The notes beneath the pieces were generated by a model. That model had not been told where the DNA came from, searched no databases, and saw nothing but the letters and a program-made list of their open reading frames with translations. A program made the translations under genes and the position numbers. Positions 13,736-26,300 of a DNA stretch of 64,000 nt are shown here, one piece after another. Origin of the DNA: Serilophus lunatus (lineage: Eukaryota; Chordata; Aves; Passeriformes; Eurylaimidae); contig VXBA01002167.1 of NCBI GenBank assembly GCA_013399895.1, forward strand, positions 62,001 to 126,000. The letters run 5' to 3'. Each line of letters begins with the position of its first letter. Within the stretch, counting starts at the first letter, position 1.

Positions 13736-13829
13736 GTATTGAGAACATACAACTGCAATATGACCAATACTTCTACATTGCTTAACCTTTTCAAGCAGAT
13801 ACAAATGTATAAACAGACAAAATACTTAC

Positions 13830-13842
13830 CTTAGGTGGTTTT
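13830..13842 (-). CDS. KIF13A: KIF13A coding exon 3, a 13-nt microexon (residues 49-53, RKPPK)
   Basis: A 13-nt exon, AAAACCACCTAAG on the minus strand, with acceptor ATCATCTAG and consensus donor GTAAGTATT. Joined to the AG left by exon 2 it gives AGA AAA CCA CCT AAG, that is Arg49-Lys-Pro-Pro-Lys53, and leaves phase 0 for exon 4. The RKPPK sequence is what I recall between the exon 2 and exon 4 segments in vertebrate KIF13A, so this short piece is needed to restore the known protein and the reading frame. It is too short for standard ORF detection and is isolated by introns of about 40.0 kb upstream and 6.6 kb downstream. Skipping it would remove 13 nt and shift frame at the start of the motor domain. 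Confidence 0.92.
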
Positions 13843-15691
13843 CTAGATGATAGGCAAAAAACCCAGCAACGATGATGAGAAGCATGAATTCACCATTCAC
13901 ATGAAGAGAAGGGAGCAAAGAAAAAGAGAAGAAATGGTCAGTGCATGTCATCACTATAATCTGATTTTTTTTAATCCACGATGAATTTAAGAATAATCAG
14001 AACATATTTAAATGGCATATCACATATTTTTAACCAGTAAGTACTTAATTATTAATACAGTCCCACATTAAAAATAAAGGAAAATGTCAGATTCCTTATA
14101 GATACAAAAATCTAAAGGAACTGAATTCCAGAATGAAGACAACAATCTGTTTTGTCATGGAAGTCAACACACAGCCCATCTCTGGTGACAAGTAAACTGA
14201 GCCTGCAAACTGGCAGCCCAAGGTGCCGGGGTGAAGCCTTACTGCCTTCAGCAGTGCTACACATAATGACCAAGGTAAGAGTCAAACAAATGTTTCTGGT
14301 AGACATCACAGAGGTGTGAAAAAACCAAACCTTTGTAGGCTGTGCTCTCCCTACCTACAGAAAGCCTACACAGAGCATAAGGAACCAATGCAAAAGCACC
14401 ATTACCCTTCATACACAACTCCAGTGAGGGCTGTCAGAAATAAAAGAGAGACGAAAAACCCACAGTCTAAAGACACCAGCTCAGAGTCTTTCAACTTGTC
14501 CTTAAATGAATTTATGCTTATGCTCGCAGCCATATGGCCACACTGGAAATTAAATCAGTTTGGGAGTTTTTTTGGTGGGATTGGTTTCAAGTGAGATCAC
14601 TGCTCTACCTCACTATGCAGCCCTGTGCTCATTAATGTCAATGCAAGAGGGGAGGTGAACATACAGTGCAGAATTAGACTGACAGGCCATTCATCAAAAC
14701 CACAACCTTAGGCATATGTTTAAATTATATATTGAAATAAGCCTGAAATGACACACTGAAGAAATTTCCAATTGGGGGAAAAAAAAAAAAAGCATGAAGG
14801 AAGGAAAAACAATGTGAATGAATACAAAAAACACAACCAGAAAGGTCTACAGACTTTTGTCTACAGTCAAACAATACAAGCAGAGAACGCTGTATGATTT
14901 TTAAGATAAGGATATAGATGAAAGGTATAGCAACAGACACACTACACAAAACTCAGAGATACCAAGAGGCTACACTCTCAGGGCAGAAACACATGGGACC
15001 AAGCCATGCTTTCATCCAGCAGACTATGGGTACCAATTCCTCCAAGCTGGAAAGCAGAGCTGGGGGGAGGAAGACAGAAAACCCTTCCAGCAGCTTTCTC
15101 AGCAACCCACAATACAAGGGCTCAGCAAAAGATGCTGAGGGGACGCAAATCCACAAACACATCTTGTGCAATCTTTTCTGCCTACTCTCAGCTTGTACCT
15201 TAGATGACACATCTGCCTGAACCAGAAGTTACGTGGCTGCTGCATGGAACTGGTGTAATGCAAACATCGTTTGCCTCCAAGCCAAACCACTCGGTACAGC
15301 TTTATCCTTTCATTAATGGTGGCTACAAAGGTTCAGTTCATGGCTAGCTCATCTACAGGTGGCTCAGAACTTGCACAGAGTACACTCTTATCTAATTCAA
15401 AGATACATTTAGCTGTACCCAAAATGTTTTCATTTTAATCCATTTTCAGATGTAAGTCCAGCTTGTCTAGACAGAGTCCCAGGATAAGCTCAAAACTTCC
15501 AAGAGAATTTCCTATCGAAAGAAGTTAACCAGGGTTTTTTGGAAAGCTTTTAAACACACTCATATCCTTGACAAATAACTCCAGAATACATCAGCTTTCT
15601 TAGAGAATTCCTGATAGACTGCTGTACAGGTTCAGCAGAAGCTCTAAACAGTTTAGTTAAAGTCAGAACCAACACAAAGTTTATCAACTGC

Positions 15692-15708
15692 TTTTTTTTT
15701 TTTTTTTT
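15692..15708 (+). repeat. Poly-T run (17 bp)
   Basis: Plain T homopolymer in intron 2. Confidence 0.95.
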
Positions 15709-18700
15709 ACTGAGATCATTCTTATAAGCCCTAACTGGAAAAGATACAGAATACAAAGTAAACAAGTGGTTTGACACATTTCTTAAGATATTTATTTAAG
15801 CAATGTAAGCCATTACCTTTTTGGAAGTCTCATCTTACTTTACTTTGACATCCATTTCAAGAAAAGCGTAATAGTTACTTTTTAAACCCCTGGTGGACAG
15901 CAGAGCTTCCCAGTAGCATCACTGATCTTGGGGGTTTCGAAGCACAAGAAGCTGCAGCTTTCTACCATGTGTCACATTCTACTGCTCCAAACTCTTAAGA
16001 CCAACTTAAACAACTCCCAGCAATTCCTTGCATCACCAAGAACAGTAAGATCAAAGGCCTCTGGAATAAGTCAGTTATATTGTCTAACAGGACAGATTTT
16101 TAAGGTATTTGGAAATTCCAGCTAACCAACGCACTGTAACCATTATCCCGGCAGTGATTCAGGTGGAGACACTCCAAAATACTTATTTCAATCAAAGAAC
16201 TTAGACTATCAAAGAAATCACATCTGTGGCATCTTAAAGATATGCTATAAACTCCTGCATTAGCGTCAATCGATTTTTCACATGTTTTTTTGGCCTTTTT
16301 TTTTTTATTTTAATGTGTGCTTCATTGCTTCTTTCCTTTCCCAGAAACAAGCAGCTTTCAGCCTCAAAGACTGTTCAATTTGTCTCAATTTTGACCAACC
16401 AGTGACTGTACAAACATGGTGATTCAGTGACACAGCTGGGGCTGGGGAGGCCGGGACACACAAACATAACACACATAGGGACAACAGACCAGAGATACAA
16501 TTAGAATTTTTATTTCCAAGAATTTTTAATTCCATGTCTAATCATGCTCAGTGTTAATTACAAGATGCAGATAATACCTTCTGAGTAACAACAAAATCTC
16601 CACTGAAATGGACAGAGAGTTACCTAACCTTGTAATGCATCTACACAGCAGCAGATTTTGGTTTACCCTTATAGGCATCTTCAATCTGCACACTCAGACA
16701 GAAAACTGACTTCTCACACGCCTGGAACTGAAAAATATTCTCATAGGTCAGAGGAAAAGTATGAATTTCAATGACCACAAAGCCCACTGAGCTTCTGAGC
16801 TTGCTCCTGCCTTTGTTCTTAAGCCATCAAGACTTTAGTCAAATATCACTACAATGATTTTCTAACTTTACTGAGCAGTGTGTCTGCTACAGGTATCTAC
16901 TCAGGCTTTACCTTTCACAAAAGCACTAAGCCTCTCCTGTCCTACCTGACTAACACAAATGAAAATCTCAGAGTGTATAGCTACCTCAAATTTTAAGTCA
17001 TATGAAGAAAACCAATTTATAGCAATTTGTGTGAATGTAAGCTTTTTCCTGTAGTCTCTTGCTAAAACTAAAAATGCTTCTCATATTTGCCAAGAGAAGC
17101 GAATCACAAAATGTCTGTTCTCATGTTCTATGTTAGAACATGAAAGAGAAGTCTTCCTGACTGCCTTCACATTTTTTCCCTAGCAAATACACTGCAGCTT
17201 GTGACAGCATACCATGAGAGGAGCGCACTTTGCTGGTAGTTTAACAATGGTAAAGGTTGTTTCTTCTTTTTTATCTTTTTAACTACCTACATTCTCTCCT
17301 AGCAGTCTCCTTTTGTCATATAGAAAGTTGATATAAGCTGGCATTGCATATTGTGATTAGAAATCTAGTCCTATGCAATAGGAAGCAACAGAAGACATTC
17401 TTTGTACTATGAGCATCTAGAAGCATGTGAGACTTAATAACTGTCAGAGTACGACCTTTTTTGTTCCTTAGTGAGTATTGTCAGCATTCCCATCCAAACA
17501 TCACTTCCACCAGAAGGAAAAAAAAGTTGCTTTTTCTTTCCATTCCATATAACGGGGTTTCACCACCTCAACCGCTCCCCACCCCCAGTCAAGAAAGTCA
17601 CCTCTGGTAAGGACAAGGTACAATTAAAAATGAGAACGTAGGTGTAAAACCTGATACTCCACATTAAAGGAGACAGAGGGCCAGGGCATCTTTGAAAAAA
17701 CAGGTCTCAGACTCTTTGGAACATTCACACAGCTGAATTCATCTCCAAGTCACCTGTTCTAGGAAGCCAAGTAGGTCACAATTATACTATAATTATTTCA
17801 GAGTTTGGAACTTATTTAGTGGGGTTTTTTCCTTTCTCACATTAGTTAATCAAGATGAAGCAATCACAACCAGTTATGTTAAATAACCACATGTAGTATC
17901 TATGAATTAATGAATCAGATGACTTTGCAGCTCTTGTAAGCTGACTACATCAAAAGTCATCATCTAAGACACTAAGTTTGAACTACCCTTTTGCTCTCAC
18001 CACATGTGCAACCACAGCAAATTCATGGTACTCACTGATTTCCCAAATGTGTAATTCTTTACATTTAAGAAGCTACACAGTCATTGATGTTCTTATCACT
18101 GTCACTGGTCAAAAGCATTATTAAAAGCAACTATCAATATATGAGAAAAGGGAGACAAGTCTTCAGGTTTTTATAAGATGAGTTGAAAAAAGTCATTATC
18201 TCTCCTTTGTAAGAATGAAGATGAGCAAATTGCAAAGAACATTCTGATAAAAAATAGTATTTCTTACATTTCATTGCTCCAGCACCTCTAGAATCTAAAG
18301 ATCACCTCTTCAAAACAAATACTATAGTATTTTTGAGTGGTTTTAAATTTTGTTTTGTTTTTTAAAATTGGGCTGCCTTACAACTCAGACCGAGCATATC
18401 ACCAACAGTGTGTGTTTGCCTCACACAAAGGCAGAGCGCAAGGGACAAACCAGTGGCAGGACCATCACAAGGAATGCACTTCACTATCCAGGACAGAAGT
18501 CACTGCACTGATGTGCAGGAAGCTTTCAGAGAGGCTGCAGCATAGACAGCAGATGCTCAGCACTCCTGATTGCAAACAATGTAAATTATGTAGAAGCAGA
18601 GAGATTGTGTTTCTCCTATCCTTCACGGTAAGATCAGGACCCTTCCTTGTCTCATGGTTTATCACTGCAGGCAGTTACTTGTAGCCTTGATACCAAGCAC

Positions 18701-21158
18701 CTTAAAAAATGTGGCTATCTATTATTGATGGACACTGTACTGAACTACCTGGGACAAGATCGCAGCCTCCCACAGTAACAGTTCCAGATGATTTTATACT
18801 GCAAACTACTGGCAGTACACCATTTTCTCTACAAAAAAGATAGAAAAAAGAGATTTATTTGCCCATTTTCCCCAAGAATTTTTGAAATGCAGATGGAGAC
18901 TGAAGCAAACGGCAGAGGCAATGCCCTTAATGGGAACAATATCACACCTTTGTACTTGTCTGGGGCACTTCCTGTACATTAGCTGACTGGTGAAGCTGGC
19001 ATCACGATTCAATACTAGGATTCATGGAAGAGTCCAATACTGTGTGAGCACACACACAAATATAGATAATTACTTATTTTATATTCATGTATAAGGTGAA
19101 CAGCACATGCCTTGTGTCTGTTTAATCCTCCTACCCAGCTAGAGTCTGTTCTCTAGACAAAATAATCCTTTGAAGAACAGAAAATGAAAAATAAAGTAAA
19201 GCAATTTGAGCAAGAGCCTGCATAACAAGGTAGTAGCTGATCATAATCAGAAACACCATGAGAAGTAGATGCATACCCTAATAATAAGTTGTTCTCACAT
19301 GCTTTATTGAAACCTACCACATGCCAAGAGAAAAGTAAGACACTGAAATCACAATGACAAATACTGCAGTGCAAGTTAAACAAAACAGATGTTACAGGAG
19401 CAGAGTGACTTCCATGACACAAAAGAAAACAAGAAAATACCTGGATATTTCACCATAACAAGGTTCCACTCCAAGAAGTGAAGTTCACTCACTACAGCAG
19501 TGAAACCACAGGTTATGAAACCCACACAAGCACATTAAATTAAGGAAAAGGCATTGTATTCTGACATTTACAAGATGGAAAAGAGAAAGTGACAACTATC
19601 CAAGAACATAATTTGTCTCTAATTTACCTTCACTCCCATGTTTTGACTATTATAATACTATTATAATGCCCAAGGCATTATCATGCCAATGCCTGCAATT
19701 TGTTGATGAAAAGTTCCAAGTGTTTCTAATTTTTACACACAAGACTTGGTGTCATGTAAAAACAACTACTGAGAGCTTGAAAAAGAGTTGATACCTGTCC
19801 TATTTGCAAGAGCACACCACTTTGCAAATGGCAGAATCTATCACTCTGCTAGAAAACTCAGCAAAAAAAAAAATTGAATACTCTCCCACATAAATTTGGT
19901 TTGGGTTCTTTTTTTAATCCCATTTCAGTTAATTTGCTTAGTTTTACTGAAAAGGCAAAAACTGACTAAAATTGTCAGTCTGCTCTATTGCAATCCTGAC
20001 ATAGACACCACCTAGAACCTACCATGTTAAATAATCTATTTTTGCCAAGTCCTTAATCATACTCATTCACAACTTATCCAAGACTCTGGTTATTGTAATG
20101 AAAACCTGCCACTTTGAGTACAAGTACAGCATAGTCACAATCACAAGTATATCAAGTGTGTTATTACTAACATCCAGCTAGCCTCATAACAAAAATGCAA
20201 AGGAATGCAAGTCTGCTTAATGTTCCTACCAGTGGCAGATACACTACCAAGTACTTCTGATCCTTTTAGAACCAATTCTTCTTTCTTTTTCCTTCATTTT
20301 CAATAAAGCTGAACATGCAAGAATCTAAATGAAGAGATTAATCAGGTTTAGCTAATCAGGGAGGTGAAAAAGAATCTCATCTCAGGACCCAAGATCTACT
20401 AGCTCTTAAGGCTAGTCTCCAAAGAATGACTCTTAGCCTGAATGCAATGAAACTGCTCTCAGAGCAAACATGTTTTAGTTCTATAAGGTATGTGGCAACA
20501 CATTCTAGGAGCGTAAATAAAATTGCAGTGGCATTTATTAGGCACTCGTTATTCTTATTCAGTTGCATTTATTACTAGTGCTCTTGAGGAGAAAACACTC
20601 CAAGCATTAACTGCCATTTCAACCCTGTGCACAAACTATTGAAACTCTCACAGCCAGTCAGTCACTGGAGTTAGCTCATCGCAGCTATTAAATACCCCCT
20701 GAGTCTCCAAAGTCAATGGAAAACATTCCCTTCAACAATACCACTCCTTTAAAGTTCCTTCAGAAATGGTGCTTGTAAGAACCATCAAAATATCAGTGAA
20801 GATACACCCCTTGTGGAGGTAGTGCTTTAAGGCATTTGAAAAATGAATGGCTATTTTATCACTATATACAGCATTTAATCCATGACAGATCACCTTCAAG
20901 GGCATATGAAGGAAATTTGATAAGGAACACAGTACTTCATAAATTAAAATCCATTTTGTTAGTTTGCTGGTTCAAGACTCAGGCATTGCAATTCGCTAGA
21001 AACACAAACAGAGCAATCAACAGCTTCATTGACAAGAGTCAAGATAGAAGACCTCTAGTTAGGGGCAAGACTGTGTATTAGAAAGAACTGTAGGTGTTAA
21101 CTAAGTAACTGGACCTGAACTTTTTTTTTAACACCTTACTTTCCTTAGGAAATGGAAG

Positions 21159-21175
21159 AAAAAAAAAAAAAAAAA
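21159..21175 (+). repeat. Poly-A run (17 bp)
   Basis: Plain A homopolymer in intron 2, followed by GAG and more A bases. Confidence 0.95.
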
Positions 21176-22904
21176 GAGAAAAAAATCACTCTTTCTGCTA
21201 CAAGGTAAGCATGTTTTTTCCTAGTCCATCAGGATATATTTGAGAAGTCATTGAAGTTGCATGTGTATCGGTCCTGGCCATGTGTTAAAGCTGGACAACA
21301 GACAAGAACCCTCATGTCTCACTGTCACATTCCTTTACCACAACAGGGAAAATTATCATTCAATTGTCATCTACTTTATTTTACTAATGAGATTTCAAGA
21401 GAGATGCTAATTGGGCTTGACAGTTCATCCTTTCAAACAGCTCTGCAAACGTATGTTAGCATTCTTTAAACATAACTGCAGTACCAAAACGTCGTCTGAG
21501 ATTCAGAAAAATTCACAAATTACTATTTTTGTTTCTTCCTAGCATGTGTTTTTACTGGCATGAATATTAAATTAACCTATCAGAGAGAAAATACTGCTCA
21601 TTAATTCATACTTAAAATTAAAACTTAGGTTTGATGATAATACGTATCAGCAGACCAAAATTCCATCCCTTCACCAAAACAGTTTTCTATCTCAGCTGGC
21701 TGCAACTCCAGCTGTTTTGGTGACTTTGAGATGACATTATTTGTTTAACGGACAGCATTAACAACTGCTGCCATTTACCAAAAAGTGGACATTATGGAGA
21801 AGAGATGATGATGACTCATGGGAGAAATAAGGTTTATTCTATGAAAGAATATACCAAGGACAAAAACTCAAATCAACTCTACATAAATAGACAAAGGGAA
21901 TAAGAGCTGAACTGGTGCAGGACCAACACCTAGAAGTATTAAGGAGACTTTGTTCTTGTATAGCACTCATACAACCAGAACCTATAGAGATCTCTTCATC
22001 TCTACAAAGCTTAGGCAGTAAACTAGTTAGTTCCAGTAACCATGAAAAGTTAGCCAAATGCTAGAAAAATTCTTAACAGCACGTAACCCAAGTTTATCAG
22101 TTAACAAAAACAGAACAACTGCCAAGGCAGGTAATGATCTTGAGAGAGAAGACAACAAAGTTTCTGAACCTAGCAGGGAAAGGTACCACCTGAACTCACT
22201 TCTAGGATCTGAGCATAGATCATCCCCAGCAGAGAATAACACTCAAGAGATTTTTCATCTGAGGACCTCAGACAGAGGTTAGATGCCTTTCCAAGAGACA
22301 CCAGAGAGGTAAAAGAGAACATATGTTGCACAACAAGGGTGGAGGGAAAAAAACAATTTAATAGGCTCCAGTCCTTCTCCAATGAGCTGTGAATTTGTGA
22401 CAATTTGTATAATCACTATGTTACTTTGAGCCACAAGCATTTCCTTTTTTTACAGCAAAGCTTGCAGGCAAGACCCCTCTAGCAGGCATGAACATAACAT
22501 GTACTTGGTAGAAATGACAACCACCTCCTTGCCAGGTGCCATACAATAAATCATAAATTATAGGAGTGACAAACACACCAGACTTCTATCCAACTACTAC
22601 AACAAGCACTGTGGAAAAACAAACAAGATCCCTATATCTTCCTGGACCAAAAAATTAAGTACGCACTCTTAGGTACAACAGAATAGGAAATAGTCAGACC
22701 TGCAGTAACAATAGGAGTCTAACATCTTTGCAGGGCTAAAAAAACCAAGCACCATCTTATGAGTGGAATACATGACCTTAAGAGATAACAGATGAAAAGA
22801 CTCAAGTGATATTTGAACCCAGCATTAAGCAAACTCTTTTGCTAGATCTAATTGAATTTCGAGTGGTTGAATTCATGTTCTGAAGGAAGCCTATGACGAA
22901 GAAT

Positions 22905-23308
22905 AATAAAATCACCAAAAGAAGATTAAATGTCAGGAACTGTATTACTTTCCCTATAAGGAAGGGCTGAGAGAGCTGGCACTGTTCATCCTGGAAAAGT
23001 CTCAAGGGGAATCTCAAGGTACATAAATACCTGAAGAGAGAGTCCAAAAGGAGGGAAACAGGCTCTTTTCAGTGGTGCCCAGTGACAGGACCAGAAGTGA
23101 TGGGCACAAATTGAAACACAGGAGATTCCGCTCTTTCACTGTGAGAGTGGCCATGTGCTGGCACAGGTTGCCAGGGAGGTTGTGGACTCTCCCTCCTTAG
23201 AAACACTCAAAAGACATCTGGACACCCATCCTGCACAACCTGCTCTAGGTGGCCCTGCTTGAGCAGGGAGGTGGAACCAGTTGGCCTCCAACCACACTAA
23301 TTCTGTGA
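22905..23308 (+). mobile_element. CR1 LINE 3' fragment
   Basis: Contains GGGCTGAGAGAGCTGG, AAATACCTGAAGAGAGAG, CAGTGGTGCCCAGTGACAGG and GGGCACAAATTGAAACACAGG. It continues with CTGCTCTAGGTGGCCCTGC and TTGAGCAGGGAGG, ending at ATTCTGTGA. These are the ordered landmarks of the 3' portion of an avian CR1. It is 5'-truncated, as CR1 copies usually are, and inserted opposite to KIF13A in intron 2. The 143-codon minus-strand frame across it is an antisense reading of the repeat. Confidence 0.93.
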
Positions 23309-26300
23309 AAAAAGCTAAAATCAATTTTTTAAAGACACTGTGGCATACAGCAGTAGCACGAACATTAGTATGAGATGATCTGAAAGGTTTGTGATTCACG
23401 AATTTGTCACCATTACCATCATCCCATACTTGTGCCAATTTAAAAAGGTCAGTAAAAAAAACACCTCTAGAAATCCTTACATGATGTGCTCCCCACACCA
23501 ACCAATATATAGCAGTTTCACAGAAAGAAATTTTCAATGTAACATAAAAATTCTGGCAGCTCAGCAATCTTCAGTGGGGTTTTCATAAATATTTATGACC
23601 AAAATTTTTTCACATCTCCAAAAAGATATAGGCAGTCTGCTCTGAAGAATATTTTTCACTGTGCCCATCAAGTCATATTCTAAGGCAAGGACTGGCATCC
23701 AGGTTTGACCTATTGATTTTCAGTGAATAAGTTGTGACAGCATTACTTTCAACATTGCAGTAGCAAATTCTAGTTTGCTATGGCAGATAAAGGGAGGTTA
23801 ATTTAATATCTATTTTCTGTAATTCTAAGCAGATGGTCACAGTCATAACTAAGAATGTGATGGTTCTGTCCAACTCCAGTGGAGATGAAATGCCCAAAGA
23901 CAAACTCTGAAAGAAAACTCAGTAAGACTGAGAAGGGGTAAGGTACAAATCTGAATAAATCTTAAAAGAAGTTTGCATGTGCAAGTTAGAAATACAAATG
24001 GTTAAAACAGACAAAGCTGATTTACTGCTGACTTTACATAGAGGCTGTATTATGAAGTCAAGGGAGGACAACTATAGCTTTGAAGTGTCTCAGTGGAGAA
24101 TGAGCCCACAGCTAAACAAAACCAATTGTAGTGCATAATTTGAAAGCAGTAGAGGGACATAGTTTCTTTCTTACAATACACTTCATTTGTACAATACACA
24201 AGAGTTGGCCTCTGTCCCACAAAAATTTCAATTTGTTTGAAAACAAACAGCAAGACTACAGAGTGTAGGTCAAGAGTAAAATTCCTGATAAAGTATTGCA
24301 AGCAGTTTTCAATATAAGAAATGTTGATTTCAAAGAGTAAATACGAACATGGGACTCACAGGATCACAAGCTAAGTAAGAAGGCAGTTTCAGAGAGCACT
24401 ACAAGATAGCATGAGAGAAACAGAAGTCAGCTCAGACTTCACAGACATTCTAGACTTTCTAAACGCCATAAAAGAGGTCACAATATAGGTACACAAGTCA
24501 TGAATGTGATCGAAGAACCATTAAGAGCTGAAATGCATTTTCATTTCATTTCCTGAAGAGACAGAAACAAAAAATTAGTTATGTCTATTCTTACAGCTAA
24601 AGAGATTAAATCTGCCAATATATATTAGCAGGCTGAACAAAGCAATAAAACATAGAGCAAGAATCTCCAAGTCACATAGTCTACAACTGTCACAGGCAAT
24701 GATGCTATATAGTCTTTCGACATGGAATATGAATAATTCAATGTTGTTCTGCCCCACGGAAGGCTATTCATTCTCCTGCTGCCCAAAAAGCTTTCCCAAA
24801 TTTTGACAGTGAAGAAATTTAATCTCATTTATTTTGTTCTTGTACCAACACTCTCCTGCAATTCAACCCTTCAATTGAACTTGGCCTTCTACATGTGCTC
24901 TGATGTGTTGCATTTCCCTCTTAGGTCTCAGCACACACGCTACTATGTATGGAGGTTCTGCAGTCCTCAGCCATCTTAACTGCAAATCAGTTTGAATTCA
25001 TATTTCTTATGCACAGTAAATCTGAAATGTAGAGAATACTCCAAAAGTCCAAGATACTACCAAATCCAGTATTACCAAGTGTCTTTTAGAGTGGCACAGT
25101 TCCTATGTTGCATTCATACTGAACTGTTTATGAAGAAATATTCTCATTTTGAAACTCTGGAAAATACGGAAACAAAAATTTCTTTACACAGAAAGCTAAC
25201 TCTTCCCCGTCTTTGCTGTATTCCTTCAGTACTCAAAGAACTATTGCCTAGGTCTTCTGTGGATCCCAAAGGGAAGAACCACAACATTTCAGTTCACATT
25301 AGAAATCAGAAAGGAGGAGAGAACCATGGAAATTGCTTTATTTTTGAAACCTGAAGAACTGCTTTAGCTAGCAAATTCTTTCCAAGAACATCTCAGAAAC
25401 AAAGAAAGGAAAACTTTGACAGCAGAGATTGTACCTTTAATGAGGCTGCAGGTTTTTTTATCTCTGCAGGGGATGGGGGGAAGAGGAAAAACAGGTAAGG
25501 TTTCAGTTGTGTACGCTCTGTTTCAGGTCTGAGGCAGAATGAGTAAGCTTCAGACTAAAAGACATTGGCGACAGTTGCTCTAAGAACTCCTCACTGTAAT
25601 TTTTCAAGAGGCAAAGCCAGTGTAAGAAGTTTCTGCTCTTCTCCAGCTTCTTATTGCCAGCTCCACACCACAGTCTGTCACATTTCACTGTGCTTCTGTC
25701 AGACAACCACAAGACGAGGGGAGCGTGTCAGGAGGGAGCGTTAGTTTTATTTGCCATTCTTTATTTGAAAAATTATCTTTACTGATTTACTTTACAGAAC
25801 CAGAAACCAACTGTACCAATGCAGAGAATGTACACAGTAAACGTCAATGTGCAGTTGGGAACACGAACCCAGTGAGAGAGGGGTGAAGCTGTACTGCCTG
25901 CCGGGCCACTGCCATGTCACAGAAGGGGAAGATTCTGCCTCTGGCAGCCATCAGAGTCTTTAATCAAGCCACAGGATGAATGCACAGCAGAAGTCTCAGC
26001 AGCAGCCTACTGCAGCTGAAGAACACGGGTGCTCTTGTCAGCCACGGGCAGTGAAAAGCTACAGATGGAATTGACTGGTATGTTTAAGCTTAATAGCCTT
26101 TATTTTTTTTTTTTAGTGTCTGTATATTAATTTACCTAACCATTTTTAAATCAGATGGACTTTTAAAAGCAACACCATCCTGTAACAAAGCCCACAGTTC
26201 ATTAACTGGTCTATCTTTTTACTTTTTCTGAATCCATCCCCTGATAACTTAAGTCCTACAGTTCCTATAACGCGCAGTAAATCTTTCCTCCTGCTGCTCA

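Larger units (their letters stand above)
7258..13829 (-). other. KIF13A: KIF13A intron 3 (about 6.6 kb)
   Basis: Intron between the microexon and exon 4, with GTAAGT donor and CAG acceptor. It is AT-rich. It holds a poly-T run with two N bases (10955-10986) and a 21-bp tandem duplication just after the donor end (13694-13735). No recognisable interspersed repeat or gene was seen elsewhere in it. Confidence 0.92.

Noticed and set aside
23136..23567. 143-codon minus-strand open frame
   Set aside because: Its C-terminal part is an antisense reading of the CR1 copy ending at 23308.
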